From contig CM022666.1 in NCBI GenBank assembly GCA_012295275.1, forward strand, positions 16,482,772 through 16,546,771: a stretch of 64,000 bases of DNA. Reading direction: 5' to 3'. Positions 1 to 12,926 of the stretch are shown here, piece by piece (position 1 is the first letter of the stretch; the number at the start of each line of letters is the position of its first letter). The notes under the pieces are model-generated. The model was not told where the DNA came from, searched no databases, and worked only from the letters and a program-made list of their open reading frames with translations. Source of the DNA: Chrysomallon squamiferum (Eukaryota; Mollusca; Gastropoda; Neomphalida; Peltospiridae). The translations under genes and the position numbers were made by a program.

Positions 1-1309
1 GAAAAGCAAAAATATTTCATGATTCATGAGCCATTTAAAATAAAAAAATAAAAAAATAATAATAATAAAAAAATAAAAAAATAATAAATTAATAATAATA
101 TTGATAATAATGATTTAAAAGATGAACAAGCAAATAAGAAAACAAAAAGTACAGTTAAAAAATATGCTCAAGGTTTAAAACTGTTACATTATTTGGTTTT
201 CATGACATTTATATTTCACAATACCACACAAATGTGAGAGAAACGTCCATTTTCTACTGAAACTTGTCAAGTCAGATTGATTTGGTGTGAATGGAACACT
301 CAGGCCAGATGTGAGGCTGGATGTTGTAATAAAGTGTTAAATAACAACAACAACAATAATAATAATAATAAAATATAAACATTTTCTTTTTGTTGCTGAT
401 GTTTTGATTTTTTTTGGTAAAAATCTGTGAACTTATTCTTTTAATGGATTAACATCAGAAACAAATGGTGTGTATACTAAAAAAAAAAAAAAAAAAAAAA
501 AAAAGATTAATATATAATTAAATTCCAGCAAGTACTACTGTTTATATATGTATATATATATATATATATGAAAGTATTAATAATGTACAATTATGTAAGT
601 TTAATATTTGATATTTCTGAAAATGCACATTTGGCCTGAGTACTTCTGTTATATGTGATATGTGAAACATTTATACCTAAATGCAATTACCCTCTGATAT
701 GTCAGACTAAACACTGGTATCTCCTTTTCAACAGCAATTATGTTAATTACTTTCTAGCACTAATAACAATTACATTCAGATATGACAGTTCTACTGAGGG
801 GTTGGGGCTAAGTAATTTCATAACAACAACAAAATAAAAAAATAAAAATAAAAAATAAGATTAAAAAAGTATACTGAATCTGAAACAAGAACTAGAATGA
901 AAAAGCTGTTTCAGAAATTGTTGTGTGTCTTAGGGTCTTTTTCATGTTTTAAATAACTTCAGTCTACAGAATTAATAACAGATCAGTTGATTACTGTTTC
1001 AAGTATGTGTCAGTTACACTCTGCCCCTGAGTGTTGATCAAAAAAACTTTATCCCTTTATTTATAAATATCATTCTCCATAAGGGTTTTACAAAATAATA
1101 ATAATAATATAGTGCTTCTAGAAATGTTTTAAAAATCAGTTTTCAATAATTATTAATAATTTTCTCCGAAACTGTCCAAGAGAATTTAAAATATAATTTA
1201 AAAATCATTTATCAGTCTGTCTGTCTAAAATGAATCTATATAACCATCCTATTTTTTTTTTTTTTTTTTTTTTTATTTCTTTACTTTATAAATTATTCAT
1301 TTCCTTTAC

Positions 1310-1340
<31 letters not shown>

Positions 1341-3194
1341 TTATCTTCTAATATATTTATTCTAGTCAAGTAAAAAAAAAAATTAAAAACATTATGCCTC
1401 AGTTAAAAAAGCTAAATTATGCTTCAAGGGAAGTGCCTTGTTCTACTTTCAAACACCATGCTGTGATGTTTATAACATTTCAGCTTTTGTACATAAATCA
1501 AAATCATAAAAAGTTATAAGAAACATTAAAAACATTAAATTGTCATATAAAATATAAATTATATAAAACTCAGATCTGTTGTTGTTTTTTTCTTGTTGGT
1601 TTTTTTCGTATTTTTAGGCCATTCTTCAAGTTTTTTTGAAGATTAAAGATAAAATATCTCTGTACATAAAAACTAATCTAATTGTTCTGTTCATTTTAAA
1701 ATAATTCCATAACTATTAGAAACATTTAATATGAAAATTTTTGTTCATTAATTCTATGTGAACAGTGACATTAATGTTCAGATGAAGGCTGTTCAACTCC
1801 AATTTTCAGAAAGTCTGTTCACACGAAAACTAAATTTCAGATCTGATTTCACATTAATGATATAACAAGATTTATTATGAACAACAGAGAAACAATGAAT
1901 AACAGATTTTCATTATTCATAAAGAAATGTTGACTGTTCATAAACAAATGGTACTATTCATAAATAAATGTTATCTATTCATTAGAATATATTAACTGTT
2001 CATAAACAAATGTATTCACATTTCATGTGTTCTTTAGCTTTTACATGAATGGTGAAGTTTTGTACAAAAGTGAACTGAGCTACAGTTGTAATTTTCATTC
2101 AAACAAAACAATCCGGATACTAGAAATATTTTTCACTTAACATCCACTGCTCATACAGACAAAACCAAACTCTTCACATTCGCGCCTAATCGTTTTGTCC
2201 AAACATTGAAAAAACATGCATCTTAAATAACTTCTGCATTTTTCTTTAACATTTTATTTTTATTCCTAATTTTAAAATGTGCCATTTATCTATTAAAAGT
2301 AAAACCAAATTTTTAAATTATTTAAAAGTATGACAAGGCACACATGACAGTTGTTTTCATAACTGAATAATCTTAAATGATTTGCTTATCAGTATATGTC
2401 TTATCAGTTTATTACAAATGATTTATAAATACTAATTTTTCATTATGTAACAATGTACAAATATTTAATAAGCCAAAATATAAAATGTATATTGTGCTTT
2501 TCATAATTATCAAAAAAGTTTTAGTATCTTACAGGCTAAAAAATAATAATTAATATATGAAAAATAAAAAAAGAATTTAAATCTGTATGGTAAATTTAAA
2601 CACTGTTTTGTAAGATAAGATACAGTTATATATAATTTTTTTAAGTAGATGTTTCCTTATTTATTTTGGGTTCTATCATACAACAATTCTTTATTAATTA
2701 TAAAATTATTTTACCTTTGTTAAATTAAAAATCATAAATACAATATTATATTATTTTTTCAAAAGATGATTTACAAAAAGAAAAAAAAGATTTTTTAATC
2801 ATATTAAAAGACATCAAAAATTATTTATTAAGGAAGATTTTCTAAACAGGAAAATAAATCCTATTATGATAATAATTTAATAACTTTTCTTTCTAAAAAA
2901 AAAAAAAAGCCATATAATTATAATAACACAAAAAAGGATTTAAAAAATCATATATAAATAATAATACAAAAAAACATTTAAAAAATCACATAATTATAAT
3001 AAAAAAGGAAAAAATTGTATGGTAATAATTAAAAAAATGTTTCTTGAACAGAAAAATAAATGGATAACAAATTCATACAATAAATATAAAAGCAATAAAG
3101 GGAGAAAACTGCTGAAGACATTCAAGAGTCAGATCTCCAAATTAACAGAACACTTGATCATGGTTTATGCATTGTTTGTTAGAAGATGATTTCG
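1..3194. other. AT-rich non-coding region, probably 3' flank/UTR of Mtl
   Basis: No exon-like segment is supported here. The sequence is extremely A+T rich with many short homopolymers: an A-run near 480-504, T/A runs near 1252-1340, a (TA)n near 549-569 and AAT-type repeats near 52-115. The part next to 3194 is presumably the 3' UTR of the minus-strand Mtl gene. Many possible AATAAA signals (TTTATT on the plus strand) occur, so the cleavage site cannot be chosen from sequence alone. Confidence 0.6.
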
Positions 3195-5195
3195 TCACAG
3201 GACGACACACTTAGTCTCGCGCCGATGAGTTGTCTGCGGTTGTAACACAGCCCGAACAGCTTCATCAAACACCTGCAAGTACAACAACCTTTTAAAACAC
3301 ACACAGGTTTAACAATCTTTTAAAACACACACACGTTAAACACAACAATCTTTTAAAACACAAACATGTTAAACAATCTTTTAAAACACAACACATTTAA
3401 ACACAACAATCTTTTAAAACACAAACATGTTAACAATCTTTTAAAACACACACGTTAAACAATCTTTTAAAACACAAACATGTTAAACAATCTTTTAAAA
3501 CACAAACACATTAAACAATCTTTTAAAACACACACGTTAAACAATCTTTTAAAACACACACGTTTAAAAACAACAATCTTTTAAAACACATCACAAGTTA
3601 AAACACAACAATCTTTTAACACATCACATCTGTATGTTCAGGTAACAACACACCACACATCAAATCCTTAATGCTCTAAGGAAAAAAATAAAATAATAAA
3701 ACCTAATCCAGTAGTAAATTTAATTACTATAAAATACCAATGATAAGAAATTAAATATAGCACTTTCTGTCTTCATTGTAAGAATTTTTAGATTACTTTT
3801 TCTTTATCCCTGATTGTTTTACCTTTTACAAAACTGAACTGATCAGACTCAAGTTTTTTGTTTTCTTGTGCAAAAATCAGATAAACTCACCTGTTTCAGT
3901 CCACGCTGTGTTAAGGCTGAACATTCCATGTATTTCTTTGCACGAATCTTATTGGCTACTTTTATTCCTTGTTCTCGTTTGATTGGAGAGAGGCCTTGAG
4001 CAGCTAGCTGGCCAATCGCTTCCTTGTTCTCTCGTAAATCTATTTTTGTACCTGGAGTAAGTAACAAACAGAAGAAAAAAAAAGATATTTATCATAATAA
4101 ATAATTAAACAGTTCAACCTGTCCAGGTATTTTATTTTAAATGAAATGTAACATTTTATTTTTATACAGAGTACAACAGACATACAATTAACAGATTAAA
4201 ATCAAATATATTTGAATAACTGTGTGTGACCCAGCATTCTGTTGCACCTGCACATGCATTTATAACTTTCTTAATTTTTAAACCTACAAATCTTACTATG
4301 TCCAACATATATTGCCTTTACAAAAAAATAAAAAAATAAATTCTTGTCACTAGCAGTATAAAAAACAAAATTACTGAAAATGCTTTAAATATATTCTGAA
4401 TTTAAACATACATTTATCAATACTTATGAGATGGATGAAAAGGTTTGTGTGATTTACAAAGTGCAAAAATCTGGAATCTTTTCCAATCAAACACCTCTTT
4501 TATAAAATTCTGAGTTTGCAAACTGTTGCAGTACATAGGGTTAAAGTTCATATGGGTATTAAACAAGAGATTTTTCAAAACTGCAAAAAACTTTTTCAGC
4601 CACCTGATAAAATAACAACAACGGATGCAATAAAGGAGCTTATTCTACAGGCTGGTCCTGAAGTTAACTTGCTAGCTTACCAACAGTTATAATGGACATA
4701 CAGAGATTTTCTTCTGTTACAAATGACAGTTATCTCCTTATAACTTTAACTTGTTAACTTTACCAAAAATTATAATGGGCATATAGATATCTTATTCTAT
4801 TACAGATAAAAGTGTTCACCTTGTAAAATTAACTTGTTGACTAACAAACAGTGATAATGCACATTAGAAAATGTTCTTCTACTGTTAAATGAAAGTGTTC
4901 ACATCATAAAGCTAACTTGCTAACTTGCTAACTTACCAACAATGATAATGGGAGCGTCTGGACAATGGTGTTTGATTTCTGGCTGCCACTTCGTTGTTAC
5001 ATTTTCATGTGAAGATGGACTCACAACACTAAAGCATATCAGAAACACATCAGTCTGAAAAAAAGAAAAACTGAGTGAAACATAATTTATCTGTGTATCA
5101 GTAATAAGAAAAGCAAATCTGGTAATTCCATGATCTTCAAAAATGTCTAAAAGAAAAAGCAAATAACATGCTGAAATATTAAAAAGAATTAAGTT

Positions 5196-5226
<31 letters not shown>

Positions 5227-6454
5227 AATCTTTCAAGATATAAAATGGTTAGACCCCTTCACTAATATTTCATTTTAACAAAGAAAGACTTAAGAACAAA
5301 ATCTATTTTTCTTGTGTATCATTTCCCCATTTGTTACAACTGATACTTTATTTTATCCAATATGGAAAAAGAATATTGTATTTTAAAATATGTGTTCTGT
5401 ATATATGCTACACATGATAATAACTTAATATTGATATTGTTTACCTGGGGGTATGATAATGGTCGTAGTCTGTCGTAGTCTTCTTGTCCAGCTGTGTCCC
5501 ATAATCCCAGACTGACCGGTATGCCGTCCACCATTAGATTGGCAGTGTAGTTATCAAATCTGTAACATAATTCAATCTATTTATCAAAACAGCTGTCAAA
5601 TATATAACAATATTCAAACTAGTTATCAAATCTTTAACATAATCTGAAACATCAAACTACTTATCAAATCTGTAATTCAGTCAAACCAGTGATCGTGTAT
5701 GTAACAATATTCAAACCAGTTATCAAATCTGTAACATTAATCAAACCAGTTATCAAATCTGTAACATTAATCAAACCAGTTATCAAATCATTAACAGCAT
5801 TCAAATTTGTTAGAAGATGATTTAAACAATTCAAAATTTTGTTTAAGATTCACCAAAATATCAAATGATTAAAATGCTACTTCTTTTAGGTTTAAAAATA
5901 AGTTAGCTGTATGAATATATTAAAATGCATTTCATTCTATATTATTATAATACATATTTTAAAAATTCATATCTCAGTTTTTATAAAAAACTGAATTAAT
6001 GATTAGGTAAGATATCAAAACAATTATTTATTTATTTACACTTTAACATACAGTTATTTAAATTAAATTTTCTTTAAAAACCTATCATCTTTTTGCAAAT
6101 ATTTTATCATTTCTGAATGGAAGTTAAATAGTTTCATCAAATATTATTTTAAATGGTTTTTTCTCTCACTTCAACCACATATTCAGATTCAATATTAATC
6201 TGTAGCTGAAATAAAGATAAAAAATATTTTAAACATTGTAAGACAACTCAGGGACCTGAAATATCTCGTTAGCAATATCTGAAACACAACTCATAAACAG
6301 AGATATAGAATTTGAGTTATAAACACCACAATACTCACACTGTGGGGACGTATTCCCCAGGGAAACTGTCTGTTGTGTATGAGATCAACATGCAAGTTTT
6401 ACCCACAGTTCCATCTCCAACAACAACACATTTGATTGGTCGACCCTGAGCCAT
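3195..6454 (-). CDS. Mtl: Mig-2-like (Mtl) Rho-family small GTPase, 5 coding exons
   Basis: Coding exons in transcript order are 6454-6339, 5559-5445, 5054-4937, 4051-3891 and 3272-3195. Phases join exactly to give 195 residues, the usual Rho length. The protein starts [20 protein letters not shown], which contains the P-loop GDGTVGKT. Switch I is [13 protein letters not shown], switch II is [19 protein letters not shown], the base-recognition motif is TKID, the SAL motif is in [10 protein letters not shown], and the tail ends in the prenylation box CVVL, whose final Leu suggests geranylgeranylation. The N-terminus and [14 protein letters not shown] match Drosophila Mtl/C. elegans MIG-2 rather than Rac1 or Cdc42. 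Known role of the family: a membrane-anchored switch controlling actin in cell migration and axon guidance. A splice acceptor just upstream of the ATG (CAG, complement of 6490-6492) suggests a non-coding first exon further right. Two introns carry splice-site-linked tandem repeats. Confidence 0.95.
3280..3625. repeat. Minisatellite beside the Mtl exon 5 acceptor
   Basis: About fourteen degenerate copies of a 20-30 bp unit with the core caatcttttaaaacacac lie in the last Mtl intron. They begin within about 10 bp of the acceptor of the final coding exon (exon start 3272). On the transcribed strand the unit reads TGTTTTAAAAGATTG and so supplies repeated T-rich tracts upstream of the acceptor. 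Confidence 0.85.
5197..5222. repeat. (AC)n microsatellite in an Mtl intron
   Basis: An uninterrupted CA dinucleotide tract lies in the second Mtl intron, about 140 bp upstream (transcript sense) of the exon at 5054-4937. Confidence 0.9.
5551..5800. repeat. 30-bp repeats copying the Mtl exon 2 acceptor
   Basis: The exon 2 boundary, read on the minus strand, is GTTACAG then ATTTGATAAC. The string tatcaaatctgtaac covering it (plus strand, 5552-5566) recurs at 5721 and 5751, with diverged forms near 5627, 5661 and 5781. The unit is about 30 bp, with spacer ttaatcaaaccagt. The array therefore carries extra copies of the acceptor and the first bases of the exon. Confidence 0.85.
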
Positions 6455-8020
6455 CGCGTCTATTATTCAAAACTTGAAACTCTAAGTAATCTGAAATTAA
6501 ACAATTAAATTAGTTTGGCTTTTATTAGATATTTATTACTTGTTATACACTTATTTATACTGTAAATGCAAATTTTTAAATTCTGATTAAAATTATTATT
6601 ACAAATTAATGTGCACACAAACATATACAATACACAAAACACAGTAAATGTCAATAATTTATGTTCCAGAATAAAATTAAGTTTAGAAAAAATTAGACTG
6701 TGCTTGATGAACCAGCTTGTCTAAACCTTTTCAAAGGACTATACAGGTTTTTTAACAAATATAATTTGTATGCTGATGACATTTAAAATTAGTTTGGTAC
6801 AAACACAGTTGACAAGTATTTTAAAAAATGTCTGAATTTCTAATTATAAAACTGATGTGTATAATAAATTGTATATACAACTTTTGCAAGTAATTCAGTA
6901 TTCTCGTTAATAAAAATTTCTTTGGATTATTTTGCTACATGAATATTTTAGTTATGCTCTGAAATAATGGATATATTTAACTTACTATAAATGAAGAAAA
7001 ATATAAACTAACATTTTTATTATAAGTTTTTGTTTGTAAAAATCAAAATGATAAACGTTTATCACACTTTATGATTATCAGTTCATGATACATGATTTAA
7101 ATCACTGGAATTTTGAGTTTATTTGTATGGTAAATATTATTAAAAACATCCCTCTATCTCACTTATCCTTCACATTAAATTCCATTACTAAGTTATAAGA
7201 AAATAATTTAATTATATACACGTTTGTTTATTCATTAAACAAAACCACTGCTTTCAAACGACGAATAAAAGAGAAATTAATGTGTAACAATGGATATCGG
7301 TTATCACGGAAACACATAGATGGAGACCAAAATATGCAATATCCCATGCGATCCCACAAAATATGGAAATTAAACGAATTTTGATACTGACTATTAAATA
7401 ATTATTGAATATTTCACAATGCTAAAATAATTAGATAGCAGGAACATAATAAATGGTTAACTATTTCAGGTAAGAATAAAGTGCCGACACCAAATGAGTC
7501 ATCGCCATTTCTGGTGACTAGTCCTTAGTCGTACAGCTACCGTTCTCTTTCATTTCCTGTCTAGTAACTGAGCATAGTATTGCACACGTCTAATACAAAC
7601 CTGATAAAAGCACGTGTCGATGACTTTCAAACCATCAAAGTAGCATAACTTATCTCATAAAAAATCTTCAAAAATTCCAAGAAAGGATGCCTTTTAGAAA
7701 AACGCCATTTTTAATGAGTATTACGAGTCTAAATATAACAGCCAATCAAAAGCATTTTAGACGTCATATCTGGGATCTCCCAAATCGCTTCGTAGATAAT
7801 GTTATTGCAGGTGCGCGTGGAACCAACGTCTGCGTCTATACAAACCAAAATAAATAACGCAAAATGGACTGAATGACCAAAATGGTTACGCCTTTTCTTA
7901 TCGTTTCATTGCTTGCTCCATCAAAACGGAAGATCATTTATATGAAAAAATAAATTTAATTTTATTATACAAATTACATTGTTTAATTATCTCAAAAAAC
8001 AAACAAAAAACCCAAAAACT

Positions 8021-8068
<48 letters not shown>

Positions 8069-8120
8069 TATCTAAATAAATAAATGCGAGAGAGAGAAAA
8101 AAAAAAGAAGAATGGAAAGA
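6455..8120. other. Mtl 5' region and probable promoter, no coding exon seen
   Basis: Upstream of the Mtl ATG is an acceptor-like CAG (complement of 6490-6492), so a non-coding first exon probably lies further right. Base composition is less AT-rich around 7480-7870, the most likely place for the transcription start. A GA microsatellite lies at 8026-8065. No TATA box or start can be fixed with confidence. Confidence 0.4.
8026..8065. repeat. (GA)n microsatellite
   Basis: An uninterrupted GA dinucleotide run of about 40 bp lies between the Mtl 5' region and the possible orphan exon at 8121. Confidence 0.95.
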
Positions 8121-8168
8121 TCAGGAATGCCTATCGAGGTACTTGTTAGCAACTTGGTTCAGGTCAAG
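8121..8168 (-). CDS. Possible orphan terminal exon (partial gene)
   Basis: On the minus strand an acceptor (GTATTTCAG) is followed by 16 codons reading LDLNQVANKYLDRHS and a stop, in phase 0. The segment is about half G+C, whereas its surroundings are near 20%, which is how the proven exons in this window look. No upstream exon was found between here and the receptor gene ending at 12006, and I do not recognise the peptide. It could be the last exon of a gene with small exons in 8.2-12 kb, a remnant, or chance. Confidence 0.3.
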   Translation of the reverse strand, partial: LDLNQVANKYLDRHS

Positions 8169-9660
8169 CTGAAATACACACAATTCAATAAACAATGTAG
8201 TTACTATTATTAAGAAAAATGTTTATTTGAAATTAATTTTAGTTTTAAAAATCTAAACACCAACAATAACATTTTTACTAAAATCTTTATTTAACAATAT
8301 TTGTTTACAAAATGCAACATCAGCACCATGACATACTCATTTATAAAATAAAAACTTACAAATTAATATGAAGGCAAAACACACTGATGAGTGTTAAACA
8401 TTTTGATCCCATCTCTTTAATAATAATAATAATAATATAATAATAATAATAATAAAGAAAAAACATTCAATTGATTTATAAAACAAAGAAGACATTTCAG
8501 CTACATAGAATAGATAATATAAATTATTATTATAATATAAATTCATATAACAACAACAACCACAACAAATGACACAGAAGAGTATTAAGTTTATTTATTC
8601 ATTACAATGGATGATCAGGCAAACTGCAGGATTTGTTCAAGAAAATGTTCAACAGTATTAGTGGGGTGGTAAAAAAGTTTGTAGCATTTATTTTGATAAG
8701 TGCTATTTTAGCACATTATTTTGTTTCTTGCATAACTGAAATATATGACATTATATACGTGTATATATATATATATATATTCTGAAAAATGAACAAATGG
8801 TATACGTGTTTGAAGAAATCTCTATACAAATACCAAACACTGTCTTTGAATTTCACTTAAAAAATGCTCTGAACTTTTGTTTCAACCCAATAAACAACAC
8901 ACTGGTTAACATGAAAAAGTATATAGGTATGTACGATTAATAAATTAGTTTAAAAGTCACATTTGAACCAGTTGTGTATGTGTCATTGTTAGCCTGTCTT
9001 GTAGACAGTTGTTTGGTTAATGTATGGTGACTTGGTGAAAACTACATTACATAAAAATGTGTAATAAATGCATATCTGATAATACTTAGAAAACTTTTTT
9101 ATTTGTTTATTGGAAAAATAATATTAAATGTGGTTGTTACTTATTCCTTCAGGTCACATTAGTATGGTCAATAAAAAATACACAATTTTTGATTCAATAA
9201 AATTATTTTATCAATATTATTATGTTTACACAACATTCTGGTTGTCATGGCAATCTAATCCAAATTTTGTTGTGTGTGAATCTTATTTTATAATTAATTT
9301 TCAAATTTATTATAATTAAAGCTAAAAAAGAAATAAAATAAAATAATATTATATATATATCTGTATTTGAGACTCACAGATGAACACACACACACAAAAT
9401 GATTTACTACATTATGCACCATTCTAATGAGTATGGATTTTGTAAATGATTTTACTAAGCTTCTCTAAGCAAAATTAAATATTTTAAGCACCACAGTCAT
9501 TTTATGTTGATCTTTATTCTAACTGAAATCTATGTACAAGATCCATAATAGAATACTGAATGGATACAATTTTTTATTTTTTGTTTTTAAGCATTGAACT
9601 CTTACAACTGAATAAAAATTGATTACAAAAAACAGAAAGTCTTTATTTCAAGGTTTATCA

Positions 9661-9700
<40 letters not shown>

Positions 9701-12005
9701 ACATACACACACACTTATTATATTTAGTTTTTTTTCCCTTCAGGTCGAAAATTCTAAACACATGAATACACATACAAGGCAATGAACACCGAAAAATAGT
9801 AAATATATAAATTAATAAATTGAATTTTTTTTCTTTTACCTGTTTATAAACAATGAAAAACTAAAAACAAATGTTTATAACTAAATTATCATATTTCTAA
9901 ACAACAATTAACAAGAACAGATAAAGCTTACAACCAATAGATTTAAATTCGTTGTAAATAGATTTAATTTGATAACAACATGTCTATAACTGTCAAATAA
10001 ACTTTGGTTTTGTTAAAAATTCAGTATATAATTTATAAATATAAAAAAGCTAAAAGAACAAATTAGTTTGTTTAATTCAAAGCACAAATAAGTAAGTAAA
10101 TGAATGAAAGAATTAATTACCAATCAGTCAATTATTTGTATCATTATGCTTAATACTCCGATAAATTTTCATGAACATATCCAACAAATAATATAAAAAA
10201 GATGAAAAAATTTAAGGGAATTACAAAATTGTAAACACAATGTAAAATAAAAAAATATTTAAAATGACAAATAAAAATCTTTCAGAAACTGAGTAATGTA
10301 CTACAGCAGTTTTGCAGTTGAGAATATTTTATTAAAGTCTTTGATTAACAAAGTTTTGTAACAGCTTTGCACAATTTGATCATTACTAACTCAGTAACTG
10401 TGACTTTCATCTTTTTCTTTTTTAAATTTAAAATATTTTAATTTACAAAATCTCAACTTTTAACAAATCAGTATCAATTATATAGATTATTTAAACATAA
10501 CAATATTTTTCATACCATTTCAAATCAAATTAAAACCAATATGTAACTGTAAATAAATAAATTACTGATAGAAAAAAATCACTGCATAAAGAAACAAATA
10601 GAATTTTGAATTTGTAAATTGTTTTATAAATACTTATTTCAGCTGATATATAACAATATTAAATACTCAAAGTACAAAACAACTGTACATCAGTTGTATA
10701 AAATTAATATTTTGATTTTTCTACTGAATTATAAATACAATTCTGTTTTGTCATACTTTCTACATATAACAAATAAAATAATCTAAAACGTTTATACATG
10801 TGTATAATATTAATAACAATTATCCACAATCAAGAGAAACAAACCTTGAATGTGAGACTATTTGATTTGATGAAAATAATACAAAATGTCTAGAAATGAT
10901 TAAAAAATTTCAAAATCTCCAAAACAACCACAAAATCCCCTCAAAATAACATTCTATCAAAAATTTCAAAAACAGATAATTAATGAAAAAAAAAAATAAA
11001 TAAATAAATAAAAATAAAAATAATAATAATAATAATTTGACATGAGTGATAAAAAAGTTATTTAACTAATTAATTATGGGAAAAACTATGGCTTCTGAAC
11101 GCAAGATCAATGAGATCAACATGAAATATTTAGTGAAATTACAATCTTCATTTCCTTTATTTTTTTCAAACTATAATATGACTGAATTTAAAATTTACCA
11201 ATAGTAAAATTAATTTATTTTATTATTACTATTAATATTATATATATATATATATATCTTTTAAGATACATTTTAAATGCAAGAACTTTTTTTAAAATCA
11301 ACAATTTCAAAATAAAATAGTTGTATAATTTTTTTATGTAAAAAATTTAACTACACAAACAAATATATTTAAATGGTTCAACAACTACAGTTCAGACAAA
11401 AGTTTCTTGACATGAAACTGACCTTTTATGGGCACGTCTTGTTATATAAAATCTATAAATAAATATACAAAAGTAATATAAAGTAATTTGTGAATATACC
11501 ATGCAGTATAGATTACATCTTAAATATCCCTGTAGTATGTCTGTCCATCATATCAGTGCTTTGTCTAAATTCACAGCAACAAGTCTTAATTTTTGACTTC
11601 AGTTATTCAAATCAAAAATACACTAACTTATGTAAACACATGTCTGTTTGTCTTGATCTTGTCTCTGGCATCTCATGTTTATTACAGACTTCATCAATGT
11701 CCTATTTGTCTGTAGTATTAACTAGCTACCATTAACATGATGTTTAACTTCAAGCTTAGGACTAATAGCTTTATGGATCATGAATGCCATATTTAAACCT
11801 CTAACATAAATGCTTTATTTATTTATATGACATAAATGCCTTTTTAAAATCTATACCTTAGTGCTTTTAAGGCATCGAAGTCTTGATAAATTAATACCAT
11901 CAAAACATTGCTTAAGTTGGTTGCAATGCCATAATTATGTCTATCAACAACGGGTGAGATAAAAAAAAGAAATTTGCTGTGACAGAGAAACACATGTCAC
12001 TGTTT
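8169..12005. other. AT-rich intergenic region, mostly featureless
   Basis: No supported exon. It holds a (TA)n near 8761-8780, a longer (TA)n at 9661-9698, AAT repeats near 8418-8455 and 11010-11036, and another (TA)n at 11239-11258. The part left of 12006 is presumably the 3' UTR of the minus-strand receptor gene. Open frames here are low-complexity and lack splice-site support. Confidence 0.5.
9661..9699. repeat. (TA)n microsatellite
   Basis: An uninterrupted TA dinucleotide tract of just under 40 bp in intergenic DNA. Confidence 0.95.
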
Positions 12006-12416
12006 CTATGTGAGAAGAGTCATTGCTGTCATTGTGAACAGTATGAAGAAAACAAAAAACAGGATGCGATCGAGGATGCAAGCAAACTCTGCCCACTGTT
12101 CATTGACACTGTCGTATGACACGTCAGCTGACATTTTACCCACAATGTACTGAAGACATTTGTTAGTTTCTGACAGCTGCTGTTCCAGTCTGTTCTCAGT
12201 CTGTTCCGGGTGGAGACTTGTCTGTTCTGTGTCTTCCAGTCCTCGCAGGCTCGTTAGAAACAGACTGTCCACCGGAGAGTAGCGGTCAACACACAGCAGA
12301 CGACGAAGTCCGTTACGTCCAAGAAACATCTGTAACATTAAACTTTATTACTATTGTTGTATTATTATTATTATTATTATTATTTACATAAATTATTTTT
12401 TAAATTATTATTAATA

Positions 12417-12454
<38 letters not shown>

Positions 12455-12886
12455 TATTATTATTTACATATATTTTTATTATCATCATCATCATCATTAA
12501 TATTGCTAAACTGTGACTTGTTTTAACTGCTACTATTACAAACTCAACTATAACCAAAACAACACTATCAGAACTATTACTACTACTTCTACTATCACTA
12601 CCATGATAATTACTGTAAACAGCCAATCTAAGAGATCTCATATTAATAAACATCAAATTTAAGACACCATCAAGTGACGTCCATGCATTCCTTAGCATAC
12701 AAGTTTACATCTGTTGAACATTTTGTATTTCTGTAATTGTTCAGTGCCTGTATTAACTTTCTTAAATCAATAATAATAATAATAATAAGTAAAACATATT
12801 ATAATAGGAATAAAATTAGAATGTTATCATCTTAAAACATCTGCAATTTAAAACATTTTCCATTCATATTATTATTATTGTTACTA

Positions 12887-12926
<40 letters not shown>

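Noticed and set aside
12411-12698. 95-codon minus-strand frame next to the receptor's last exon
   Set aside because: It lies in the intron, half of it is ATT-repeat translation, and receptor exon phases join without it.
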